64,000 nt of DNA from JAHDDH01 sp963922775 (GCA_963922775.1 CAWUJG010000001.1:1-64000), one strand, 5' to 3'. Positions 28,344 through 37,640 are shown, numbered from the stretch's first letter. A program made the numbers and translations. Notes: generated by a model not told the origin, from the sequence alone.

Positions 28344-29021
28344 TTATTCAGGTAAAAAAAAGGATATACGAATAATTTGGGTGCTTTCTACTTTTTTTCC
28401 TGCTTTTTTAGCTGGAAACCATTTTTCTGTAGTATTTTGTACTATACGTATGGCTTCTTTATCACATCCTCCACCTATACCTTTAAGTATGGTGATATTT
28501 TTAAGTATTCCTTGTATATTTACAGTGCATTTAACAAAAACAATACCTTGTATATTATTTTCCTGAGCCTTTTTTGGGTATTGTAATGTATTTTGTAGAT
28601 GGTATTGAAAATTTTTTATTCCTATTTTGGGATATGCTGGTGTATTTTTTAGTTGGTTATAGTACTGTGTTGGTTTATCTACAACAATTTGTTTTTTAGC
28701 AATTTTTTTGATGTTTGCAAAAGGTATGGAAGCATTGTTGATAGGCATAGAAGATTTTTTTTTTTTTGAAGATAAAAATGTAGTGTCTTCTAGGATCTGC
28801 TTTGTTTGTTTGTTTGGTACTATAGTGATATCCTTTATAGATATTAGTTGTATGGGATTTATAGTATGTATTTTGGTTTCCTGATGAGAAAAATGGATAT
28901 GACCTTTAGTATTTGATTTTTCATTATGGTTAGGGTTATAGTATAGTAAAAAAATTATACTACAAAGAAATATAAAAAAAATACTATAACGTAAAATTAT
29001 ACATTGTTGTGCTATGGTCAT
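28344..29021 (-). CDS. TonB-like energy transducer
   Basis: A 225-residue protein with an N-terminal transmembrane segment (about 12-28), a Lys/Ser/Thr-rich periplasmic linker, and a C-terminal TonB-type domain. The domain is recognisable from YPKKAQENNIQGIVFVKCTV, ILKGIGGGCDKEAIRIV and the final AKKAGKKVESTQIIRISF. TonB couples the proton-motive force to TonB-dependent outer-membrane receptors through ExbB/ExbD, neither of which lies nearby. The linker is short compared with E. coli TonB and lacks the Pro-rich pattern, which is common in Bacteroidota. A separate function as an envelope-spanning protein cannot be excluded. Confidence 0.85.
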   Translation of the reverse strand: MTIAQQCIILRYSIFFIFLCSIIFLLYYNPNHNEKSNTKGHIHFSHQETKIHTINPIQLISIKDITIVPNKQTKQILEDTTFLSSKKKKSSMPINNASIPFANIKKIAKKQIVVDKPTQYYNQLKNTPAYPKIGIKNFQYHLQNTLQYPKKAQENNIQGIVFVKCTVNIQGILKNITILKGIGGGCDKEAIRIVQNTTEKWFPAKKAGKKVESTQIIRISFFLPE

Positions 29022-29047
29022 TTTTATATAAAATTCCTTATTTTTTT

Positions 29048-30145
29048 CTATATATTGTGTCTAAAATGTATAATATCTCCATCTTCTACAATATAGTTTT
29101 TTCCTTCTATATGTAACTTTCCTGCTTCTTTACATGCTTGTTCTGTTTTATAGGTAATATAATCTGGATATTTTATGACAGCTGCTTTAATAAATCCTCT
29201 TTCAAAATCACTATGTATGGCACCTGCTGCTTGTGGTGCTTTGGTATTTTTTTTTATGGTCCAAGCTCGTACCTCTTTTTTTCCTACAGTAAAAAAGGTA
29301 ATTAAGTCTAAAATGCTATAGGCAGATTGAATCATATAATCTAGCCCTGTTTTAGCTATACCATATTCTTCTAGAAAAAATTTTTTTTCTTTAGTATCTA
29401 AGCCAATCATTTGACTTTCTAAAGACATACATATGGGTATGATAGATGTATTCTCTTCTTCTATAATTTTTTTTTGTAGTGCTATAATATGTTTATTTTT
29501 ATTTTTTAATGTCTCTTCATCAATATTAGCTACATAGATTATGGGTTTTGTAGTGAGCAGTTGCCAGCTATTTAGGATTTGTCTTTCTTCTACTGTAATT
29601 TTTAGTGTGCGTATGGATATGCCTTGTTGTAATTTTTCTGCTACTTTTTTGAGTAATTGTATTTGTTTTTTGGCTTCTTTATCTCCTGATTTAGCTATTT
29701 TTTCTGATTTAGCTATTTTTTTTTGTATTGTTTCTAGATCTTTTTGTTGTAATTCATAGTCTATAATATGTTTATCAAATATAGGATCTACATTACCAGC
29801 TACATGTACTATGTTATCATTTTCAAAACAGCGTATCACATGGATAATAGCATTAATATTTCTGATATGTGATAAGAATTGGTTTCCTAATCCTTCTCCT
29901 TGACTTGCTCCTTTTACTAAGCCAGCAATATCTACAAATGTAATGGTGGTTGGTATTACTTTTTGAGGTTGTACTATGTGTGCTAGCATATGTAAACGTT
30001 CATCAGGAACATTTACAATTCCTTGATTAGGTTCAATAGTACAGAAGGGAAAGTTATCTGCTACAGCTTTAGCATTTGAGAGTACATTGAAAAGAGTAGA
30101 TTTACCTACATTGGGTAGTCCTACAATACCACATTGAAGATGCAT
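29048..30145 (-). CDS. ychF: Ribosome-binding ATPase YchF
   Basis: YchF is an Obg-family P-loop ATPase that binds ribosomes and affects the stress response. The 365-residue product has P-loop GLPNVGKS (about 8-15), switch region FPFCTIEPN, DIAGLVKGASQGEGLGN (about 73-89), and the C-terminal TGS-like domain with RAWTIKKNTKAPQAAGAIHSDFE. It is intact. The short gene at 30152-30553 begins just upstream in the same direction, with 6 bases between them. Confidence 0.97.
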   Translation of the reverse strand: MHLQCGIVGLPNVGKSTLFNVLSNAKAVADNFPFCTIEPNQGIVNVPDERLHMLAHIVQPQKVIPTTITFVDIAGLVKGASQGEGLGNQFLSHIRNINAIIHVIRCFENDNIVHVAGNVDPIFDKHIIDYELQQKDLETIQKKIAKSEKIAKSGDKEAKKQIQLLKKVAEKLQQGISIRTLKITVEERQILNSWQLLTTKPIIYVANIDEETLKNKNKHIIALQKKIIEEENTSIIPICMSLESQMIGLDTKEKKFFLEEYGIAKTGLDYMIQSAYSILDLITFFTVGKKEVRAWTIKKNTKAPQAAGAIHSDFERGFIKAAVIKYPDYITYKTEQACKEAGKLHIEGKNYIVEDGDIIHFRHNI

Positions 30146-30151
30146 AGTTGT

Positions 30152-30553
30152 TTATGTTAAGTTAAAATAATTTTTATGATAATCGGTATAGGGTAAATAA
30201 ACAAAATGGTTTAATGGAGGTATATGCATTAAAATACAACAATATTGTGCTGGATTTTTGTATTTCTGTTTAAATTTTATTTCTTTTTCATCTAAAATCC
30301 ATTTACTTTGTATAAGTAACTCTACATAAGTAGCATAGTAATGCCATGGGTGTTGTGGTAATTTTTTTTCTATAAGTAGCGTGCCTAATGCTATGTTTTG
30401 CTTAGTGAGGATAAATAAAGGATATGAAGAAATTTTTTTTTTTTCTACTTTTTTTGCTGTAATGTACAGTAGTGGAGCTATTTTATTAAAGTGCGCAATT
30501 TTGTCTGATAAATTTAATGAAGTAGGGTTGTGTATTGTGCTATTGGCTGACAT
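30152..30553 (-). CDS. Conserved hypothetical protein
   Basis: A short protein of 133 residues if it starts at the ATG at 30553 (MSANSTIH...). The longer frame from 30586 would overlap the upstream enoyl-CoA hydratase gene by 20 bases, so I prefer the inner start, 13 bases after that stop. It contains SYPLFILTKQNIALGTLL and KYKNPAQYCCILMHI, a mixed alpha/beta arrangement resembling a small uncharacterised protein family of Cytophagales, by my recollection and not verified. No signal peptide or transmembrane segment is visible, so it is probably cytoplasmic. It sits in a minus-strand run with an enoyl-CoA hydratase upstream and ychF downstream. Confidence 0.7.
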   Translation of the reverse strand: MSANSTIHNPTSLNLSDKIAHFNKIAPLLYITAKKVEKKKISSYPLFILTKQNIALGTLLIEKKLPQHPWHYYATYVELLIQSKWILDEKEIKFKQKYKNPAQYCCILMHIPPLNHFVYLPYTDYHKNYFNLT

Positions 30554-30566
30554 AATAGGGTAGGTA

Positions 30567-31304
30567 TTAAGTAAGTACTTTATCAAACATAATATTTTTT
30601 CTTGCTTGTACTTGTATGGCTACAGCAGTATCCAATTTATTTTTGAATAAATTTTGGTCTTGAAAATGTAAAAATAAATATTTAGTTTGAGATAAAGCAT
30701 GGAATTGCTTTTTTTTTGTTTCTACAAAGCAATGGATGCTATCCATAAGTGTAAGATGTTGAGAAATACAGTGTGTAATAAGACCTATGTTTTGTGCTTG
30801 GGATGTATCTATTTTTTTTCCTGTATATATTATTTTTTTTGCATTTTTAATGCCTATTTTTTGTATTAAAAATGGTAAAACTAGTGCAGGAACAAAACCG
30901 AATTGTATTTCAGGAAATTGTATGCTAACATTTTTAGTACAGAAAGAAAAATCAAATGTAGCTATTAAACCTCCTCCACCTCCTATAGCAGGTCCTTGAA
31001 TAGCTCCTATGACTATTTTAGGAAAGGTATATATTTGGTACAACAAATCAGCAAAAGTTTGAGCATGTACATTATTTTCTGCTGAAGAGTTATATTGTAG
31101 ATGTTTAACCTCTTCTAAATCTATGCCAGCACAAAAAGTTTTTCCTGTTGCTTTTACTATTACTATCTTCACAAGATAATCTTTCTGTGCTTTTTTTAAT
31201 GTATTAGATATTTTTTGTATTAAAAATGTATTTAAAGCATTATGTTTTTCAGGTCTATTTAAAGTAATATAGGCGATATTTTTGGCTACTGTGTACTGTA
31301 CCAT
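30567..31304 (-). CDS. Enoyl-CoA hydratase/isomerase family protein
   Basis: A crotonase-fold enzyme of 245 residues. The N-terminal LNRPEKHNALN start, TFCAGIDLEEV (first oxyanion-hole region), AIQGPAIGGGGGL (second) and FPEIQFGFVPALV (about 134-146) match the family. The predicted catalytic Glu lies in the FPEIQFG segment, while the second catalytic Glu seen in rat crotonase is not obvious, which is common for methylglutaconyl-CoA hydratase-like enzymes. The substrate cannot be named from sequence alone; it may be for branched-chain acyl-CoA breakdown, in line with the leucine dehydrogenase-type gene elsewhere in the window. It precedes the small gene before ychF. Confidence 0.85.
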   Translation of the reverse strand: MVQYTVAKNIAYITLNRPEKHNALNTFLIQKISNTLKKAQKDYLVKIVIVKATGKTFCAGIDLEEVKHLQYNSSAENNVHAQTFADLLYQIYTFPKIVIGAIQGPAIGGGGGLIATFDFSFCTKNVSIQFPEIQFGFVPALVLPFLIQKIGIKNAKKIIYTGKKIDTSQAQNIGLITHCISQHLTLMDSIHCFVETKKKQFHALSQTKYLFLHFQDQNLFKNKLDTAVAIQVQARKNIMFDKVLT

Positions 31305-31330
31305 ACATACATTAAAGATGGCTAAATATT

Positions 31331-32638
31331 TTAGTGTGTATTATTATGCCATGATTTTTTTTTTTCTGTGCTACGCTGGTATTTTCTTATTGATCTTTTG
31401 GGATTATAATTTTTTCTAGCATATTTTGTATTTTTTTGTTTTACTGTATGGAATACAGGTACCTCTCCTTCTATTTTCACATTTTTTTGTACTAAAAAGT
31501 AATGTATACTTTTCCATTGTCTTTGTTCATTGGAGGTAACAAAGCACAGTGCTTCTCCATTTTTTCCAGCCCTAGCTGTTCTTCCTATACGGTGGATATA
31601 ATCTTCTGGACATTGAGGTAAATCATAATTAATAACATGTGCAATATGTGGAATGTCTAAACCTCGAGAGGCTACATCAGTAGCAATGAGGTGTGTGATA
31701 TAACCTTGCTTGAATTTTTTTATTATCCTGTCTCTTCTACTTTGTGTAAGTCCTCCATGAATAAAATCTATCCGGTATATTTTTTCTTTTTTTATCTTTT
31801 CATATAACTTTTCTACATCTATTTTTGTTTTTACAAAAATGAGAGTACTTCCTGTTCTTTTTTGGAGCTCTTGGCATAATGTACTATATTTTTCAGTAGA
31901 TTTCATGTAAAGCACAGCTTGCTTAATATTTTTTGCTGGAGACTGTGTATTGTCTATAGCAATACGTTGAGGATTGTTGAGGTATTGATTAGCTATTTGT
32001 ATAATATTTTGTGGTATTGTAGCTGAAAACATAAGGGTTTGCCTTTCAATAGGAAGGTGAGGTTTTATTTTAGCTAATTGTTTATCAAAACCCATATCGA
32101 GCATGCAGTCTGTTTCATCTAATACTAAAAATTTTACTCTATCTAGGTGTAAGCTTTTTCTTTCTAAATGATCGTTAATACGTCCTGGGGTACCAATAAT
32201 AATTTGAGGTTGTTTTTTCAGCTGATAAAATTGTTTGTGTATAGGATTACCTCCTATAAGTAAAGCTGTTTTGAGTTTTCTCTCTTGAGAAATAAGTAAG
32301 TGTGTAAAGTCAAGAATTTGTTTGGCTAATTCTCTGGTTGGTGTTAATATTAAGGCTTGTCCTTGTGGATTATCAAATAGTTGGGCAATAATGGGTATCA
32401 TAAAAGCAGCAGTTTTACCTGTTCCTGTTTGTGCTGAGCCTAAAATATCTTTTCCTAACAAGGCTATAGGAATTGTTTTTTGCTGTATAGGGGTAGGATG
32501 TTGAAATTGTATATGACTGAGTCTTTGCTGTAAACGAGGAGGTAAATTGAAACTATTAAAGTGTATTTTTTCTTGTTGAAGCTGAGGGGTATGTTCTTCA
32601 GAATTTTTATGCGTATGCACAAGGGTATTTTTTAACAT
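31331..32638 (-). CDS. DEAD-box ATP-dependent RNA helicase
   Basis: A 435-residue RNA helicase of the RhlE/DeaD type. Motif Q (FNLPPRLQQRL...TPIQQ), Walker A AQTGTGKT (about 69-76), PTRELA, GTPGR, motif II as DETD in LVLDETDCMLDMGF, SAT in MFSATIP, and motif VI HRIGRTARAGKNG are all visible. DETD instead of the usual DEAD is a natural variant worth noting. A basic C-terminal tail of about 60 residues probably adds RNA contact, since it is rich in Lys/Arg/Tyr. It is the first gene of the minus-strand run down to folK and is divergent from xerD across a 450-base gap. Confidence 0.93.
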   Translation of the reverse strand: MLKNTLVHTHKNSEEHTPQLQQEKIHFNSFNLPPRLQQRLSHIQFQHPTPIQQKTIPIALLGKDILGSAQTGTGKTAAFMIPIIAQLFDNPQGQALILTPTRELAKQILDFTHLLISQERKLKTALLIGGNPIHKQFYQLKKQPQIIIGTPGRINDHLERKSLHLDRVKFLVLDETDCMLDMGFDKQLAKIKPHLPIERQTLMFSATIPQNIIQIANQYLNNPQRIAIDNTQSPAKNIKQAVLYMKSTEKYSTLCQELQKRTGSTLIFVKTKIDVEKLYEKIKKEKIYRIDFIHGGLTQSRRDRIIKKFKQGYITHLIATDVASRGLDIPHIAHVINYDLPQCPEDYIHRIGRTARAGKNGEALCFVTSNEQRQWKSIHYFLVQKNVKIEGEVPVFHTVKQKNTKYARKNYNPKRSIRKYQRSTEKKKSWHNNTH

Positions 32639-33088
32639 GTTAAAAGGTTAAATTAACTGATTAGCGCTTGCATAGTGTATTAGAAAATATGATCTATTTT
32701 TGATATCAATAATATATTTTAAGATAGATTATTAGGTCAAACCAACTGCTGCATGTCAAATCAATTTTGGAAAATAAAGCGTAAAGAAAGGGTATTTATA
32801 CTTAAAATACAAGTATTTTAGGTTTAAAATTTTATTCTTTTTATTTGATAAAGATATGTTTATTTTTTTCTTTAAAATTCAATATAATAATTTTTTAGGA
32901 ATTTTTGTGTAGATATTTTTGACAAGTAGTAATATCCAAATTAAATTTGCACAAAAAATTTACTAAAATTAAAAATGCTATAATGTTTTAGTATAGAAAA
33001 TTAGTAAAATAGCAGTCAGGAGTTTGATACCTGGTTTTTATCCTTGAAAATTTTTTGAGTATAAATAAAATACTGTAGATTACAAACT
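32639..33088. other. Intergenic region between helicase and xerD
   Basis: 450 bases with no credible gene. It contains a Bacteroidota-type promoter (32919-32949) reading toward xerD and, after it, several inverted repeats: TACTAAAA / TTTTAGTA around 32963-32995 and CAGG / CCTG near 33016-33033. The 140 bases after the promoter form an unusually long leader for this genome or a small RNA. Confidence 0.5.
32919..32949 (+). promoter_or_regulatory. Bacteroidota-type promoter toward xerD
   Basis: TTG at 32919-32921 (in TTGACA) and TAAATTTG at 32942-32949, separated by 20 bases, match the Bacteroidota -33 TTG / -7 TAnnTTTG consensus. The start of transcription would lie near 32955, about 135 bases before xerD. 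Confidence 0.5.
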
Positions 33089-34024
33089 ATGTATAACAGC
33101 TCTTTATGGAAAAAGTATAGTAGGATGTATGAAATGCATTTGCATTTGGTGAGAGGTCTATCTTCGAATACAATAATGGCTTATTTACAAGACATTAAGA
33201 AATTACAAGATTTTTGCCTAAATCCACATGAAAAGGATAATATACCTATATACTCTCCTCTTATGGTAAGTACAGATTATATACAATATTTTTTGAAATA
33301 TTTATGTTCTTTGGGAATGCAAGGGAGTAGTCAAGCACGTATTATATCTTCATTAAAATCTTATTATCGGTATCTTACAGATGAAGGATATATGGATAAA
33401 AATCCTACAATATATGTTGTACAGCCTAAAAAGATAGCATATTTGCCTCAAATACTTGCTATACATGAAATTGAAGCTATTATAGCTAATATCAATGTGC
33501 ATGCACGTTATGGCTTAAGAAATTTAGCTATTATAGAAGTATTATATAGTACAGGCATGAGGGTGTCGGAACTGGTTAATATTAAGATGAATGATGTCTA
33601 TATTGAAGAAGGCTTTATAAAAATTTTAGGCAAAGGCAATAAAGAACGTATAGTGCTATTAGGTAAACAAGCTATAAAATCTATAAATGCCTATGTACTA
33701 CAGAGTCAAGATATAAGGCATAAAAATAATATATATGCTACTTATCTATTTTTAAATAATAGAGGAAGACCTCTTTCTCGTGTAATGATTTTTTTGATGA
33801 TAAAAAATATAGTACGTAAGGTCGGTATTGGTAAAACTGTGAGTCCACATACTTTTCGACATTCTTTTGCTACACATCTTTTGGAGGCAGGGGCAGATTT
33901 GAGAGCAGTACAGTTGCTTTTAGGTCATAGTTCTATTACTACTACTGAAATTTATACTCATTTAGATCGTAGTTACTTACAACAAACTATAAAAGAGTAT
34001 CATCCTAGAAGTAAGATGGAGTAA
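33089..34024 (+). CDS. xerD: XerD-like tyrosine recombinase
   Basis: A chromosome-dimer resolving recombinase of 311 residues. An N-terminal SAM-like core-binding domain (about 1-110) is followed by the catalytic domain with the expected residues: Arg in TGMRVSEL (near 157), Lys in KGNKER, His-x-x-Arg in HTFRHSF, His in LLGHSS, and Tyr in TEIYTH (near 288). It is more similar in layout to XerD than XerC, but I cannot separate the two with certainty. The second recombinase of the pair is probably the gene at 43509. It converges on a DUF2795 gene, 20 bases away. Confidence 0.88.
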   Translation: MYNSSLWKKYSRMYEMHLHLVRGLSSNTIMAYLQDIKKLQDFCLNPHEKDNIPIYSPLMVSTDYIQYFLKYLCSLGMQGSSQARIISSLKSYYRYLTDEGYMDKNPTIYVVQPKKIAYLPQILAIHEIEAIIANINVHARYGLRNLAIIEVLYSTGMRVSELVNIKMNDVYIEEGFIKILGKGNKERIVLLGKQAIKSINAYVLQSQDIRHKNNIYATYLFLNNRGRPLSRVMIFLMIKNIVRKVGIGKTVSPHTFRHSFATHLLEAGADLRAVQLLLGHSSITTTEIYTHLDRSYLQQTIKEYHPRSKME

Positions 34025-34044
34025 AGATGGTTTTTTAATATTCA

Positions 34045-34266
34045 TCAATATTCATCTTCATTAAAAAAAAAGTCTTCTTTTGTAGGATATTCAGGCCAAA
34101 TTTCTTCTGGGGTTTCATATATAGTATTGTTATTTTCTAGTGCTTCTAGATTTTCTATTACTGCAAAGGGTAGGCCTGTTCTTTGTGCATAATCTATAAG
34201 CTCTTGTTTGGTAGCAGGAAAAGGAGCATCATCAAGATAAGATATTAATTCAAGTGTCCAATACAT
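34045..34266 (-). CDS. DUF2795 domain-containing protein
   Basis: A 73-residue protein of the DUF2795 family, found widely in Bacteroidota and other bacteria, with an acidic C-terminal tail (EEIWPEYPTKEDFFFNEDEY). The pattern FPATKQELIDYAQRTGLP and NLEAL is the family signature. The function is not known. It is probably a single-gene unit: 20 bases from the end of xerD and 236 bases from nuoB upstream. A possible -7 element (TATATTTG on the minus strand, 34340-34347) lies about 75 bases before its start. Confidence 0.85.
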   Translation of the reverse strand: MYWTLELISYLDDAPFPATKQELIDYAQRTGLPFAVIENLEALENNNTIYETPEEIWPEYPTKEDFFFNEDEY

Positions 34267-34339
34267 AAAACAGTTAATTAAGAAAGAATACAGGTTTTAG
34301 AAAAAACGTAGTTGTTATTCATGATTTTTTTAAGACTTG

Positions 34340-34347
34340 CAAATATA
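34340..34347 (-). promoter_or_regulatory. Possible -7 element for DUF2795 gene
   Basis: Minus-strand TATATTTG fits the TAnnTTTG consensus 74 bases upstream of the start, but no TTG is found at the proper distance. Listed at low confidence. Confidence 0.25.
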
Positions 34348-34502
34348 GTAATTTTCAGTTCATTTTTTATTTTAATTGGTATTATGAATTTTTTGTAAAA
34401 GATATTTTGTGTTATTTTTTTTGAATTTTTATTAATCTTGAATACAAAAAATAAATTTATGTATTAATATTGTCTTGTACATATACATTCATATACAAAA
34501 AT

Positions 34503-34952
34503 TTATAATTTTATTTTTTTTTGTAAATTTACTATACCTTCAATAAGTGCTTCAGGTTTTGGAGGGCATCCTGGTACATAAATATCTACAGGCAAAACAT
34601 GATGTATACCTTTTACTACATGGTACCCTCTTTCCCAATAAGGTCCTCCACAGTTTGCACATGATCCCATAGAGATTACATATTTTGGTGTTGGCATTTG
34701 TTCATATAGCATTTTAATTCTATAGGCCATTTTAAATGTTACGGTACCTGATATAATAATCAAATCAGATTGTTTGGGAGAATTTCTTGGTATAATACCT
34801 AATCTATCTAAGTCATATCCTGGGCCGTAGGCACCCATCATTTCTATAGCACAACAGGCTAAGCCAAAACTCATGGTCCATAAAGATTGTGCTTTAGCCC
34901 AGTTATGTAGTTTTTTGAGTTGTGTAAACAATATGGTATTTTGATTGTACAT
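34503..34952 (-). CDS. nuoB: NADH-quinone oxidoreductase subunit B
   Basis: NuoB carries iron-sulfur cluster N2, the last cluster before the quinone in complex I. The 149-residue product has the four expected cysteines: adjacent Cys33-Cys34 in [11 protein letters not shown], Cys98 in [10 protein letters not shown] and Cys129 in [11 protein letters not shown]. It looks complete. No other complex I gene lies beside it; it follows hemD after 36 bases in the same direction, so mnmG-hemD-nuoB is probably one operon. In other Bacteroidota nuo genes form a cluster; a detached nuoB is unusual here, and the rest may be elsewhere. Confidence 0.93.
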   Translation of the reverse strand: MYNQNTILFTQLKKLHNWAKAQSLWTMSFGLACCAIEMMGAYGPGYDLDRLGIIPRNSPKQSDLIIISGTVTFKMAYRIKMLYEQMPTPKYVISMGSCANCGGPYWERGYHVVKGIHHVLPVDIYVPGCPPKPEALIEGIVNLQKKIKL

Positions 34953-34988
34953 ATGATGTTATTATAAAAACACTATCTATATTTTTTG

Positions 34989-35741
34989 CTATGCATTACA
35001 GTAGTGTTTTATACTTTCAATTAGAGAGGTGTTTCCTTTTGAAGGAACTTGAATAGCTAGCGGTAGGCTTGTTTTTTTTATTTCTTGGGCTGTTGTATGT
35101 CCTAATGTGGCAAATACAGTATGATTGATCTGGTAATTAGGAAAATAATGCATAAAACATTGAATGCTCTGTGGGTTAAAGAAAACAATGATATTATAAG
35201 AATGAACTGGTAGATGGGCGATGTTATTGGATATACTATAGAAAATGGTGAATTCTTCATAACAAATTTTATAGTTTTTTAAAAATTTAACAATTTTTCC
35301 ATTGTTTTTATGTTTACCTGGTATCAAGTATTGTTCTTTACAATTTTCTAGAAAAGATATAAGAAATTCATCAAAGCTGTTTTTTATTATAGTTTTGTTT
35401 TTTTTATTTTTTATATGAATATACTTAAGGGCATATATAAATAGCTGTTCTGTTAGAAAAAAAAATTTTACATTTTGATGAATACTTGTTCGTGTTGCGC
35501 TACAGAGGTAAAAGAAATAGTCTATGGTAGTTTTATTGGTAAATATAATAGATGAGTATTGGCGTATGTTTCTCAAATTATATTGAAAATCTCCTTTAGA
35601 TACTGGCTTAATGGATACAAAGGGATAAAAATCTATATGGATATTAGATTTTTTAGATAAAAGAAGATAGGGACAAGCTTTATCTTGAGATTTTTGTTGA
35701 GTAAATAATATTTTAGTATTTGTTTGTACAATTTTTTGCAT
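34989..35741 (-). CDS. hemD: Uroporphyrinogen-III synthase (HemD), Bacteroidota type
   Basis: Uroporphyrinogen-III synthase closes the tetrapyrrole ring in haem synthesis. The 250-residue product follows the Bacteroidota HemD pattern: start FTQQKSQDKACPYLLL, SSIIFTNKTTIDYFF, ILVFFNPQ-like NIIVFFNPQSIQCF and AT.GHTTAQEIKKTSLP near the end. The fold has two similar alpha/beta domains and little sequence conservation, so the assignment rests on these segments and the length. It lies between mnmG and nuoB, both co-directional and close. Together with ctaA and coxA it fits a haem-dependent respiratory chain. Confidence 0.75.
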   Translation of the reverse strand: MQKIVQTNTKILFTQQKSQDKACPYLLLSKKSNIHIDFYPFVSIKPVSKGDFQYNLRNIRQYSSIIFTNKTTIDYFFYLCSATRTSIHQNVKFFFLTEQLFIYALKYIHIKNKKNKTIIKNSFDEFLISFLENCKEQYLIPGKHKNNGKIVKFLKNYKICYEEFTIFYSISNNIAHLPVHSYNIIVFFNPQSIQCFMHYFPNYQINHTVFATLGHTTAQEIKKTSLPLAIQVPSKGNTSLIESIKHYCNA

Positions 35742-35780
35742 AAAAACATTGAATTTAACTTCTTAGTTAAGATTTAAATA

Positions 35781-37640
35781 CTAAATTGAACAAGTAGTAG
35801 TAGCCTTTATTTTTTTAAGATAAAGGGTTAGAATGGCAATGTCTGAGGGAGATACACCACTTATTCTAGAAGCTTGTCCAAGTGTTTGTGGGCGAATTTT
35901 GATTAGCTTTTCTTTGCCTTCATTCGATAATGCTTTAATACTATCATAGTCAATTTTTTGAGGTATATTTTGTTTTTCAAATTTTATGTATTGTTTTGCA
36001 CGGGTATATTCTTTATCAATATAGGTTTCATATTTAATTTGTATAGCTGTTTGTTGTGATACTTCTGGACAATATTGTGTAAATATGTTTTTACATGAAT
36101 CCATTTTTTTTAATTTTTCTATGGTTATTTCTGGTCTTTTGAGTAGATTATATATGCTTTTTTTTTCCTTTGATACATCACTATCATAATGAATTTTGGT
36201 AGTAGATAATGTTTTTTTTAGTGATTGTATATTTTTTTCTTTTTTTTCTACTGCTTCTATTCTAGATTTATCTGCTAGTCCTATTTTGTAGCCTAGTTTT
36301 GTGAGCCTTAAATCGGCATTATCCTGCCTAAGGAGCATTCTGAATTCAGCCCGAGAGGTAAACATACGATAAGGTTCATCAGTACCTTTATTTACTAAAT
36401 CATCAATTAATACGCCTATATATGCTTGTGATCTAGATAAAATGAAGGGTGTTAATTGATCTATTTTATGTACAGCATTTATACCGGCCATAAGTCCTTG
36501 ACAAGCTGCTTCTTCATATCCTGTAGTACCATTAATTTGTCCGGCAAAAAAAAGCTGATTAATAGTTTTGGTTTCTAAAGAAGGTAGTAGTTGTGTAGGA
36601 AAAAAGTAATCATATTCTATCGCATATCCTGGTTTTAAAAATTTAGCATTTTTAAATCCTGGTATTAGTTTTATAGCCTTATATTGTATATCCTCTGGTA
36701 ATGAAGTAGAAAAGCCATTTATATAGGTTTCTATAGTATTCCATCCTTCTGGTTCTACAAATATCTGATGTCTGTTTTTTTCTTTAAAACGGACAATTTT
36801 ATCCTCAATAGAGGGACAGTATCTTGGTCCTTTACTAGTTATTGTTCCATTATATAAGGGAGAGTTTTGTATATTTTCTGCTAGTATTTCATGTACTTTA
36901 GGGTTTGTATAGGTTATGTAACAGCTTTTTTGTTTTATATTTTGTGGTAGTATTTTTTTAAAAGAGAATCCTTCTATTACATTATCTCCTTTTTGTTCTT
37001 CCATAGCTTGATAGTTTATACTACGTGAGTCTATTCTTGGAGGGGTTCCTGTTTTCATGCGTCCAGATTGAAACCCTAAAGTATTTAGTTGTTCGGTTAT
37101 ACCAGTAGTGCTACCTTCTCCTTTTCTTCCTCCTTTAATACGTGTTTGGCCTATATGGATAATACCATTTAAAAAGGTACCATTGGTTAAGATTACGGTT
37201 TTACTTTTTATGCTTATTCCTCTTTGTGTTTTTACACCTATAGCACAATTATTTTTTATCAGAATTTCTTTTACTGTATCTTGCCAAAAATCTATATTTT
37301 CTATTTTTTCTAAATATGTTTTCCAGCATGTTGCAAAATACATTCTATCATTTTGTGTTCTTGGACTCCACATAGCAGGACCTTTAGAAAGATTAAGCAT
37401 TCTAAATTGTATCATAGATTTGTCTGCAATAATACCAGATACACCTCCTAAAGCATCTATTTCTCGTACAATTTGTCCTTTGGCTATTCCTCCCATAGCA
37501 GGGTTACATGACATTTGGCCTATTGTGGATAAGTTCATGGTAATAAGCAATATTTTTTTGCCTAATTGTGCTCCTACATGAGCTGCTTCACATCCTGCAT
37601 GTCCTCCTCCTACTACAATAATGTCATAATTGGCAAACAT
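35781..37640 (-). CDS. mnmG: tRNA U34 5-carboxymethylaminomethyl modification enzyme MnmG
   Basis: MnmG (GidA) works with MnmE to modify the wobble uridine of certain tRNAs using FAD and folate. The 619-residue protein has the FAD-binding start VVGGGHAGCEAAHVGAQLG (about 10-28), the SCNPAMGGIAKGQIVREIDALGG block, a GPRYCPSIEDKIVRF block with the active-site Cys, and AGQINGTTGYEEAACQGLMAGINA. A perfect DnaA-box sequence (TGTGGATAA, 37524-37532) lies inside the gene and may be chance. A parS-like site precedes the start codon by 22 bases. hemD follows after 39 bases. Confidence 0.97.
   Translation of the reverse strand: MFANYDIIVVGGGHAGCEAAHVGAQLGKKILLITMNLSTIGQMSCNPAMGGIAKGQIVREIDALGGVSGIIADKSMIQFRMLNLSKGPAMWSPRTQNDRMYFATCWKTYLEKIENIDFWQDTVKEILIKNNCAIGVKTQRGISIKSKTVILTNGTFLNGIIHIGQTRIKGGRKGEGSTTGITEQLNTLGFQSGRMKTGTPPRIDSRSINYQAMEEQKGDNVIEGFSFKKILPQNIKQKSCYITYTNPKVHEILAENIQNSPLYNGTITSKGPRYCPSIEDKIVRFKEKNRHQIFVEPEGWNTIETYINGFSTSLPEDIQYKAIKLIPGFKNAKFLKPGYAIEYDYFFPTQLLPSLETKTINQLFFAGQINGTTGYEEAACQGLMAGINAVHKIDQLTPFILSRSQAYIGVLIDDLVNKGTDEPYRMFTSRAEFRMLLRQDNADLRLTKLGYKIGLADKSRIEAVEKKEKNIQSLKKTLSTTKIHYDSDVSKEKKSIYNLLKRPEITIEKLKKMDSCKNIFTQYCPEVSQQTAIQIKYETYIDKEYTRAKQYIKFEKQNIPQKIDYDSIKALSNEGKEKLIKIRPQTLGQASRISGVSPSDIAILTLYLKKIKATTTCSI

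Noticed and set aside
37524..37532. Perfect DnaA box as evidence of oriC
   Set aside because: It is single and inside the mnmG coding sequence, where the codons explain it. It is kept only as weak support for the parS finding.
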